NCBI GenBank assembly: GCA_910585685.1
Contig: CAJUEO010000002.1
Span: 1 to 64,000, forward strand
Reading direction: 5' to 3'
DNA length: 64,000 nt
From: an uncultured Christensenella sp.
GTDB lineage: Bacteria > Bacillota > Clostridia > Christensenellales > Borkfalkiaceae
A program made the translations under genes and the position numbers. Below, one piece after another: positions 16,148 through 22,850 of this stretch (position 1 is its first letter; every line of letters starts with the position of its first letter). Below the pieces are notes generated by a model, which searched no databases, had not been told where the DNA came from, and saw only the letters and a program-made list of their open reading frames with translations.

Positions 16148-16597
16148 ATGAAAAGAAAGAAAATTCTATTTGTTTGTACGGGCAATACTTGCCGAAGCCC
16201 TATGGCTGAAGCGTTGCTTCGCAACAAAATAAAACGCAATAAGATAAAATGGTGGGACGTCGCGTCCTGCGGTATTCAGGCGGAAGTCGGCGGAAAAATG
16301 AGTACAAACAGTAAAGCCGTGCTTGAAGAGTTGGGTATAAATACCGACAAATTTATGCCGCGGCAGTTGACGCAAGCTTTAATAGAAAAAAGCACGCTTG
16401 TCGTCTGTATGACAAAATCTCAGCAAACTATGCTTGAAGCGTGCGGCAATATTACTTGCGTAATGGATATTTGCGGTTTTGACGTTCCAGACCCCTACGG
16501 TTGCAGTATCGACGTTTACAGGCTAACGCGCGAGGCTTTGGATAAGGCTTGCGATAAAATTATAGAAAATTATATAAAAACTTTTAAAGAGGAATAA
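16148..16597 (+). CDS. ywlE: Low-molecular-weight protein phosphatase, YwlE-like (arginine phosphatase)
   Basis: A 149-residue LMW-PTP fold phosphatase. The P-loop is V-C-T-G-N-T-C-R-S near the N-terminus, with the catalytic Cys, Arg and the general acid in V-P-D-P-Y-G. The Thr two positions before the Arg (G-N-T-C-R) is the residue reported to give Bacillus YwlE specificity for phospho-arginine; tyrosine phosphatases usually have Ile there. With the ywlC-ywlE-ywlF order, this favours an arginine phosphatase that opposes McsB and Clp marking. No mcsB is in this window. I start at ATG 16148, 2 bases after sua5; a TTG at 16124 in frame overlaps sua5. Confidence 0.85.
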   Translation: MKRKKILFVCTGNTCRSPMAEALLRNKIKRNKIKWWDVASCGIQAEVGGKMSTNSKAVLEELGINTDKFMPRQLTQALIEKSTLVVCMTKSQQTMLEACGNITCVMDICGFDVPDPYGCSIDVYRLTREALDKACDKIIENYIKTFKEE

Positions 16598-16601
16598 AAA
16601 T

Positions 16602-17051
16602 ATGAAAATTGCAGTTGCTTGTGACCACGGCGGATTAAATCTCAAACGTAAGATTATAGCCTATCTGAAAGAGAAAAATTATCAAGTAAAGGACTTTGGA
16701 ACGGACGAATTTGCAAGTTGCGACTATCCTGATTTTGCCCTTCCTGCGGCTGAGGCCGTAGCAAGCGGAGAGTGTGAGCGCGGAATTGTGGTGTGCTCGA
16801 CAGGCATCGGTGTTTCGATTGTGGCAAACAAGGTTCCCGGCGTGCGTTGCGCTCACTGTCACGATAGTTACTGTGCCGAGTTTACAAGGCTTCATAATGA
16901 CTCGAACGTACTTGCATTGGGTGAGAAAGTTGTCGGAGAGGGATATGCCTTAAAGATTGTTGAAGCGTTTTTGACTACGGAGTTCGAGGGCGGCAGACAT
17001 CAACGCCGCGTCGATAAAATTACCGAAATAGAGAAAAAATACAGTAAATAA
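16602..17051 (+). CDS. rpiB: Ribose 5-phosphate isomerase B
   Basis: A 149-residue RpiB/LacAB-family isomerase that interconverts ribose 5-phosphate and ribulose 5-phosphate in the pentose phosphate pathway. A-C-D-H-G-G at residues 5-10 binds phosphate. V-C-S-T-G-I-G-V-S-I-V-A-N-K carries the catalytic Cys and the anion hole. R-C-A-H-C-H-D and E-F-T-R-L-H-N-D are the usual C-terminal motifs. ATG 16602 has GAGG about 7 bases upstream, within the ywlE end. It is the last gene before a strong terminator. Confidence 0.95.
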   Translation: MKIAVACDHGGLNLKRKIIAYLKEKNYQVKDFGTDEFASCDYPDFALPAAEAVASGECERGIVVCSTGIGVSIVANKVPGVRCAHCHDSYCAEFTRLHNDSNVLALGEKVVGEGYALKIVEAFLTTEFEGGRHQRRVDKITEIEKKYSK

Positions 17052-17088
17052 AATAGGGCGCGGAACTTTTAGTTCCGCGCCCTATTTT
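17050..17088. terminator. Bidirectional terminator between rpiB and comEC
   Basis: A perfect 18-bp stem (17050-17067 with 17071-17088) and a TTT loop. The GC core is GGGCGCGGAACT, and A4 and T4 flank it. It serves the two convergent genes. Confidence 0.95.
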
Positions 17089-19165
17089 ATCTGTTAGGTA
17101 TTATTCCGTTTAAATACAGTTTTCCGTCATTTACTGAATAGTTTATATTTCCGCAATCGTAGACATTATTTTTATAGCCTTTTAATGAAAAATATACGTT
17201 TTGCTTTGTATTACAAACTGTATTTGCATACTTTGAGATAAGCAAATCGCATTTTGTAAAAGGAATTGTTTCTCCCGCACATATACATATACTAACTCCG
17301 TTATACTCTACAATAAGGCTGTATCCGTCAACGAACTCGAAATTTATTCCGCAAAGCTTGAAGTCCTTTTCATAGTGGACGACGGCTGTTTTAAAAGGTT
17401 GAGCGGGGAAATATAAGTTAGAGACGTAAACGTTACTGCACCGCAAAGATTGGTCATAATCTAAAACACATTCTTCGTTGCCTAAAACAATTACGCCGTC
17501 AAGAAAAACCGAGTAGTTTTCATTTAAAAACTTTGCATTGTTCATTGTGTCCGTAGTGACAAGCACTGTGCCTTGCGATGATTTTAAAATTACGCTACCG
17601 CCAAAGTTATTTGCAGAAATTGATATGTTTAAAGTGTTAAAAGGCGCAAAGGTCATAAATACAACGTATAAACTAAGCACTATAATCATTGTAGAGGACG
17701 AAATTAATCGAAAGACAGCGGTTAAATTAATTTTATCCGAAATTATAAATATAAGCGCAAAATAAATTACGGCAAACCACACCGAGCCCAACCCGGTAAC
17801 AACAGCGCTGTCAAAGCCTGTTGAAAGTAAAAAAGACAAAAGCGCCTGAATTGGAAGTACGACTGTTGGCACAACAAACGTAGCTATCAAAGGAACAATG
17901 GCCGAGATAATAGTGCCGCCGAATAGCAATATAAACAGTATAGAAATAACGGGCACAAAAACAATATTCAGCAGCAGTCCGACTCCGCTGACGTAGCCGA
18001 AGCTCGAAAGCATTATCGGCATTGTACCGAGCTGTGCGCCGACAGCCGTGCCTACGGAGGAAGAAATTTTTTGCGGAACTCGAACTTTTTTAAGCAGATT
18101 ATTGATTTGTCTTGAAAAAATGTTTATGCCGCCAACGGCGCATATCGAAAGCTGAAATCCTACCGAAAACAGACTTAACGGCTTAATTAAAAGAATTAAA
18201 AATGCCGATGTTGCAAGCGAGTTTAAAGAATCGTTTTTGCAATAAATTAACCCTGCAATAATCGAAACCGTGCACATAATAACCGCACGAACGGAGGACA
18301 CGGTAAAGCCGCAAATTCCGGAGTAGAAGATAATAAGACCTATGCGAATTGCGGCTGAAACATATTTATTTGGTTTAATGGGCTTTAAAATAAGTCCTAT
18401 GATAAGAAAAATTATTCCTATATGCAGTCCCGAAACGGCAAATATATGAGCAATGCCGCCGTAACGAAAATTGTCCAACGCCTCGTCGCTCATATATGTT
18501 GTGTCACCAATGAGCATTGCATAGCAAATTGCAGCCGTATCTCTATCGACATTTTCAAAAAGAGTTTGCCTTATTGCCGTGCGGATAGCGGCAAACAGTG
18601 AAAAACGATAGTCGGATTTAAGATCGCCGTACACAGAACAACGGTATCTGATATCTTCCTGAACAAGATAATTCAAATTTCCGTAATTGAATGCGTCATA
18701 TTTTTGCAAAGCCGAATAAAACTCTACTTTGTACCCGACGTCACAAAATTCACCGTAAGAGGAAGAAAGATTTGCCTGAACTTTTCCTCGAATGCTTTTT
18801 CCGTTGACTTTTACGTTTTCCAAAATTATGTACTCGCCGTAATCAGTTTGCGATTTTTCAAGGACAGTAGCCGAAATATATACGGTTTCGGTTGTTTTTA
18901 TATCGTCGGTGTCGTAACTTTGAATGGCAAAATAAGCATAAAATAATCCGCCCGTAAATACTGCTGTTAATATAATTGTAATTACGAGCGGTGCAGTTTT
19001 ATGTAGGAGAAATAAAATTATAATTATGATTGCGGCAAACGGAATAACTATCAAACCATAGAGTATTTCAAATCCGTATAATGCAAAAATAAACCCTGCA
19101 AGGATACCCAAAGCAAGTAGGCACGCAATCAAAACTTGTAGTCTGAAATTTACAAAACGCTTCAT
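17087..19165 (-). CDS. comEC: ComEC/Rec2-family membrane protein lacking the nuclease motif
   Basis: A 692-residue protein. Two or three N-terminal membrane helices (residues 8-85) precede the external OB-like domain. The Competence domain (residues about 200-480) has the typical H-I-F-A-V-S-G-L-H-I-G-I motif and many membrane helices, matching the ComEC channel for DNA uptake. The last 190 residues are where the metallo-beta-lactamase domain usually starts with D-V-G-Q-G-D and H-x-H-x-D-H. Neither motif is visible, although a weak beta pattern (I-L-K-S-S-Q-G-T-V-L-V-T-T) remains. This version probably lacks single-strand nuclease activity. No comEA or other uptake genes are in the window. 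Confidence 0.85.
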   Translation of the reverse strand: MKRFVNFRLQVLIACLLALGILAGFIFALYGFEILYGLIVIPFAAIIIIILFLLHKTAPLVITIILTAVFTGGLFYAYFAIQSYDTDDIKTTETVYISATVLEKSQTDYGEYIILENVKVNGKSIRGKVQANLSSSYGEFCDVGYKVEFYSALQKYDAFNYGNLNYLVQEDIRYRCSVYGDLKSDYRFSLFAAIRTAIRQTLFENVDRDTAAICYAMLIGDTTYMSDEALDNFRYGGIAHIFAVSGLHIGIIFLIIGLILKPIKPNKYVSAAIRIGLIIFYSGICGFTVSSVRAVIMCTVSIIAGLIYCKNDSLNSLATSAFLILLIKPLSLFSVGFQLSICAVGGINIFSRQINNLLKKVRVPQKISSSVGTAVGAQLGTMPIMLSSFGYVSGVGLLLNIVFVPVISILFILLFGGTIISAIVPLIATFVVPTVVLPIQALLSFLLSTGFDSAVVTGLGSVWFAVIYFALIFIISDKINLTAVFRLISSSTMIIVLSLYVVFMTFAPFNTLNISISANNFGGSVILKSSQGTVLVTTDTMNNAKFLNENYSVFLDGVIVLGNEECVLDYDQSLRCSNVYVSNLYFPAQPFKTAVVHYEKDFKLCGINFEFVDGYSLIVEYNGVSICICAGETIPFTKCDLLISKYANTVCNTKQNVYFSLKGYKNNVYDCGNINYSVNDGKLYLNGIIPNR

Positions 19166-19196
19166 AAATTTTTCATCGAAAAGTTGATTTTAAAGA

Positions 19197-19226
19197 AACA
19201 GAGGCAGGCTTTTGCCTGTCTCTGTT
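19197..19226 (-). terminator. Terminator of tRNA-Leu
   Basis: A 13-bp stem (19197-19209 with 19214-19226, one G-T pair) and a T4 loop. On the reverse strand it is followed by TTTCTTT. It lies 4 bases after the tRNA. Confidence 0.7.
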
Positions 19227-19229
19227 AGC

Positions 19230-19312
19230 TGGTGCGGACGAAGGGACTTGAACCCCCATGGTTGCCCACAGGAACCTGAAACCTGCGCGTCTGCCAATTT
19301 CGCCACGTCCGC
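19230..19312 (-). tRNA. tRNA-Leu (anticodon CAG)
   Basis: The reverse strand gives a 7-bp acceptor stem GCGGACG/CGTCCGC, the GCGA-AATTGGCAGA D arm, an anticodon loop TTCAGGT (anticodon CAG, G37), a long variable arm as in class II tRNAs, the T arm GGTTCAAGTCC and an encoded CCA. The base just before the loop and its partner are T-T. A consensus promoter lies immediately upstream. Confidence 0.95.
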
Positions 19313-19324
19313 AAAAACATTTAA

Positions 19325-19353
19325 ATTATAAAATATTTTTATTTTATTGTCAA
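19325..19353 (-). promoter_or_regulatory. Consensus promoter of tRNA-Leu
   Basis: On the reverse strand TTGACA (19353-19348) and TATAAT (19330-19325) are separated by 17 bases. The predicted start point is about 6 bases before the mature tRNA, so the 5' leader is very short. Confidence 0.85.
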
Positions 19354-19392
19354 GCAAAAAACATTGATAGCAGACGCGTCTTAAAAGAATTT

Positions 19393-19426
19393 AAAAAAAC
19401 GAAGAGGAAAACCTCTTCGTTTTTTT
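19393..19426 (-). terminator. Terminator of the transglutaminase-like gene
   Basis: A perfect 15-bp stem (core CGAAGAGG/CCTCTTCG, loop AAAA) with A7 and T7 flanks, 10 bases after the stop at 19437. Confidence 0.9.
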
Positions 19427-19436
19427 AAATCAAGTT

Positions 19437-22400
19437 TTAGCGTGCTCTTTTGCGAGCGATAAATATTGCTGCAACTATTGCAATAACTGCAACAGCTACC
19501 GCACCGATAACAATTCCGGCAATAATCAAAGTATTGTCCTGAGGAGTAGTTAAATCAAACTTACTTCCATCAATCGTAGTGGAAGGAGCGGCAACATTTG
19601 CTTCACCGCTAGTTGAAATCAGTACTTTTGCAGGAGCGATAATTTCGTTTCCTCTGTCTACAAGACGTTGAGCCGCCGCATTTGCAATGTATTGAATTTC
19701 AACTTCATTGTTGTTTTCCAAGTCGCTATAAGATAGGGTAAGTACACCGTTTGATATTTTGTTTGTTACGTCAACGTGATTGAGAGTTACGCTGTAAATC
19801 TGATATCCTTCATCGGGAGTTATAGCGCAAGTATATTTACCGTTTTCGCTTATAGTTTTAATTTTACCGTCGGCTTTACTTAGCTTGCCGCCCCTGCCTT
19901 CAATGCTTGTATATACAGTTTTATCGGATGACGCTTTATCAGCGTCGACAACTGCGACCATATAAGGTGAGAAACTTGAAACAGTTGCTACAATGCCGAA
20001 TTGAGTTACCACGCAAGGTATTTCTTCAATTATGTATTCATCTCCCTTAATATGTTTGCGGTGGAACAGTTTAAATGTTACTCCTGCATTGTTGGGACCG
20101 TAACCTTCGGGGAAACCGAGCGCAATTTTAACGTAGCTGCCGTCCGGAATAGTGGGATATTTACCGCAAATCTGTAATGAAATATCGTAAGTTTCGCTCG
20201 TTATAATATCATTTTTGTTTACAGTGATGTCGCTGTCGCCGCTTATTTCGTCAAGCATGGTATCTACAGTCTCCGTAGAAGCCGTTTCTGCAACCAGCAT
20301 CATCTGGCTTCTTTCATTTTCAGAGAATGTGCTATTTCCGTCTTCGTCTTTAAAATCCATTTCGGATAAGTCTGAGTTTGAAACAAGAGTGGGTTGTGCG
20401 CAGCAATCTATCCAGAGCCTGCCGTCGTAGTTAAAACGAGCGGGGCATGCTAAATATAATCTTCCAAACCCAAAATAAACAGAATTGGGCAACTTATTTG
20501 ATAATACAGTAACAGGTTCCCCGTCTACTATTCTTGTTACTTCTTTTGCAGAGCCTACGTTCGTAAAAGTGATGGTATATCCTTCACGGTTGTGTTCATA
20601 CATAAGGCTGGGAGCAAATTTAAAGCGCAATGTGTTGGGAACTAATGTCGGGTCGCCTGAATTTTTGGGCCTTTCGACAATTTCTACAATTGTGCCTTCA
20701 CTGTTTAGCGGGAAGAATTTAGCGTACTCGGATGTGTTGGGGTGTTCGGATGTGAAATTGATGCCGATAGGTTGGTTTTCGTCAAGAATGTGCAAAGGCT
20801 CGTTGTATGTGACTTCAATCAAGAACGCATTTTTTTCAGCCATAATAACTTTTGTAGTAATATTTTTATCGCGCATTCCGTCATTTATAGTTATTTCTCC
20901 CTGATGTGACGGGGTAGAGTTCGAAACATAGGGGGGGGGAGTATAAGTTCCGTACGATTCGTTTACTATAGGTTTGCTTATTTCAATTGATTTATTATCA
21001 TTTACTATATTACTGCTGTACATAAAATAATAATCTCCGAAGATTCCGAGCGAGGGTGCGTTGACGTTAAGCGGTACGTCGGGCGCCATGTCGAACACTG
21101 CAAGCTGAGTATAGTAAATTGATGTATTGTCATAAAAACGCGTTTCTATTCCGTTGTCATCAATATTGCCGTAAGGATTATCAACGCCGAGAAGCGCATA
21201 CTGGCGGAAAGGCTCCAAAGCCATCCAATCAAACCAATGCAAATCACGTCCGTCATAAATTGCGAAACGACAAACAAGGTAAAGTCCGTCTTCTTCTAAA
21301 AGAGTTTTTGCACTTTTGCCGTTATAGCTGACGCTTAAATAGTTATTTACCAAATCATTGCCGTAGTCGTCTTTTTCACCGGTCGGAGTGTAAATTCTCG
21401 AGCATTGCAATCCGTCTGTTTCGCCTGAACTGCCGTAATTAAACTTCGAAACTTCGGGATAAGTAAGCTCGTAACCCGAAGAGGAGATAACTCCGTCGGT
21501 AACGTGAATTTTTTCTTCGTTGGAAGCGTTCAAAATAGAAAATCTGTTTTTGTTACCTGCCGAATTATTCCAGGTTACGTCTATTGAATACCATCTGCCG
21601 CCGCTTGCATCGCGCTCTATCGAGCGATTGTCGTTTTCGGGAGTTGCAAGCCATACATAGTTCCACATATGGTAAACGCTTGCGCCGTTTTCATTTCCGT
21701 TCTGGTCTTTTTGATTGCTGTAACCGTTTACCGTTATGCAAGGAATACCAAGTCTATCCATAACGGTCTTGTAAGCAGTGGAGAATCCGCCGCAGACTGC
21801 TTTGCCCTCGACAAGCGCGCCGTATGCCGTGTTTATGTAAGCTGCCGCCTTATAGTTGGGGTCGTCTTTGTTTTCATAAGCGGCATAGTCGTAAGTTACG
21901 TTTTCTGCTATATATTTGTTTACCTCTCTTGCAAGATAGACATCTCTTTCCGAATATTTGTCCGATGCCTGTTTTTCATTTACATAGTCTACAATTTCAT
22001 TAATTTTTGCATTTAAAGCCGAAATTGCATTTTCTACGGATGAAAGGCTGTCAAGTCCGTTATCGACATATAGATTAGCTTCACGACCGCTGTCTATGTA
22101 TGCTTTATACACGCCGTTTGCTCTGCCTACGCTTATTGTCAGTTTATAGAAGTCTATGTAGAAAAGTTCGGGGTGATCTGTAAGAAATGCGTCGCGCGCC
22201 GCGCTGAACGCTTTGGGGATAGTTAAATCACTGCCGTTTACATAACCTTGAATTTCCGCTGAAGTAGCTATACTTTCGGGAATGAGATATTCAACGTGAC
22301 CGTCTTTAAAATCTCCTTGTTTATTGATTTCATCTAAAGCGTTGTAGAACTTTTTGGCAAGAGTGTATTCCTGTTTATTGTCGTCTTCATCGGCAATTGT

Positions 22401-22559
22401 AAGATTGTCGTAAAAATAATTAGACGCAATAGTTGACGGATTTTCAACCGTATCTGCAGATGCAAATCCGTTTCTGAACAGTTGAACGCCTGAACAGAGT
22501 GACAGCGCATATGCTGCAACAATGCCTAGCGCTGCAACGCGTTTTGTTGTTGATTTCAT
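19437..22559 (-). CDS. Large secreted, membrane-anchored transglutaminase-like protein
   Basis: A 1040-residue surface protein. A signal peptide spans residues 1-35 (K-S-T-T-K-R, a hydrophobic core, then F-A-S-A-D). A transglutaminase/protease core at about 210-345 carries Cys256 (G-K-A-V-C-G-G-F-S), His297 (V-Y-H-M-W-N) and Asp327 (W-Y-S-I-D-V-T-W), the complete triad. The middle and C-terminal regions look like beta-sandwich modules. A final membrane helix (residues about 1010-1035) ends in A-R-K-R-A-R, so the protein is anchored with its bulk outside. It could crosslink or cleave wall or surface proteins. The region encoding T-P-P-P-Y contains nine consecutive C residues (see finding). GGAGG precedes ATG 22559, and the gene is monocistronic. 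Confidence 0.85.
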   Translation of the reverse strand: MKSTTKRVAALGIVAAYALSLCSGVQLFRNGFASADTVENPSTIASNYFYDNLTIADEDDNKQEYTLAKKFYNALDEINKQGDFKDGHVEYLIPESIATSAEIQGYVNGSDLTIPKAFSAARDAFLTDHPELFYIDFYKLTISVGRANGVYKAYIDSGREANLYVDNGLDSLSSVENAISALNAKINEIVDYVNEKQASDKYSERDVYLAREVNKYIAENVTYDYAAYENKDDPNYKAAAYINTAYGALVEGKAVCGGFSTAYKTVMDRLGIPCITVNGYSNQKDQNGNENGASVYHMWNYVWLATPENDNRSIERDASGGRWYSIDVTWNNSAGNKNRFSILNASNEEKIHVTDGVISSSGYELTYPEVSKFNYGSSGETDGLQCSRIYTPTGEKDDYGNDLVNNYLSVSYNGKSAKTLLEEDGLYLVCRFAIYDGRDLHWFDWMALEPFRQYALLGVDNPYGNIDDNGIETRFYDNTSIYYTQLAVFDMAPDVPLNVNAPSLGIFGDYYFMYSSNIVNDNKSIEISKPIVNESYGTYTPPPYVSNSTPSHQGEITINDGMRDKNITTKVIMAEKNAFLIEVTYNEPLHILDENQPIGINFTSEHPNTSEYAKFFPLNSEGTIVEIVERPKNSGDPTLVPNTLRFKFAPSLMYEHNREGYTITFTNVGSAKEVTRIVDGEPVTVLSNKLPNSVYFGFGRLYLACPARFNYDGRLWIDCCAQPTLVSNSDLSEMDFKDEDGNSTFSENERSQMMLVAETASTETVDTMLDEISGDSDITVNKNDIITSETYDISLQICGKYPTIPDGSYVKIALGFPEGYGPNNAGVTFKLFHRKHIKGDEYIIEEIPCVVTQFGIVATVSSFSPYMVAVVDADKASSDKTVYTSIEGRGGKLSKADGKIKTISENGKYTCAITPDEGYQIYSVTLNHVDVTNKISNGVLTLSYSDLENNNEVEIQYIANAAAQRLVDRGNEIIAPAKVLISTSGEANVAAPSTTIDGSKFDLTTPQDNTLIIAGIVIGAVAVAVIAIVAAIFIARKRAR

Positions 22560-22621
22560 AAAACCTCCAAGAAATCTGTTTGTCTATGCAAAGATACAAA
22601 ATTTATTTTTGCACATTACAA

Positions 22622-22650
22622 CTTATATCCCATATTTTCGTGTTTGTCAA
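22622..22650 (-). promoter_or_regulatory. Promoter of the transglutaminase-like gene
   Basis: On the reverse strand TTGACA (22650-22645) and TATAAG (22627-22622) with a 17-base spacer. The leader is about 55 bases. Confidence 0.7.
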
Positions 22651-22771
22651 GCGTTTTAACGAAATTTTCCATTTTTGGAATGTTGTCGCTTTCGCTCAAT
22701 TTGTTTGTTTTTTTCTAAATTTTATGTTAAAACACAAAAATATTCCTTTGTAAAAAACGGTAAAATATTTG

Positions 22772-22800
22772 TTGCAAAATTTATATTTATTTGATAAACT
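22772..22800 (+). promoter_or_regulatory. Candidate promoter of adhE
   Basis: TTGCAA at 22772-22777 and TAAACT at 22795-22800, spacer 17 bases. The -10 lies inside the dyad at 22783-22819. Confidence 0.5.
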
Positions 22801-22819
22801 TTTATCGATAAATAAATAT
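22783..22819. promoter_or_regulatory. Long AT-rich dyad over the adhE promoter (operator candidate)
   Basis: ATATTTATTT (22783-22792) pairs with AAATAAATAT (22810-22819). Inside it, GATAAA (22793-22798) pairs with TTTATC (22801-22806), leaving only GAT as a bulge. It covers the -10 and start-point region, 31 bases before ATG 22851. It does not match the Rex consensus TTGTGAA-N4-TTCACAA. It could be a repressor site or a hairpin in the leader. Confidence 0.5.
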
Positions 22820-22850
22820 CAATTCTATACATTATTAATAAGGAGCAGTT

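Noticed and set aside
22783..22819. Rex operator before adhE
   Set aside because: The arms do not match TTGTGAA-N4-TTCACAA; only the position is suggestive.
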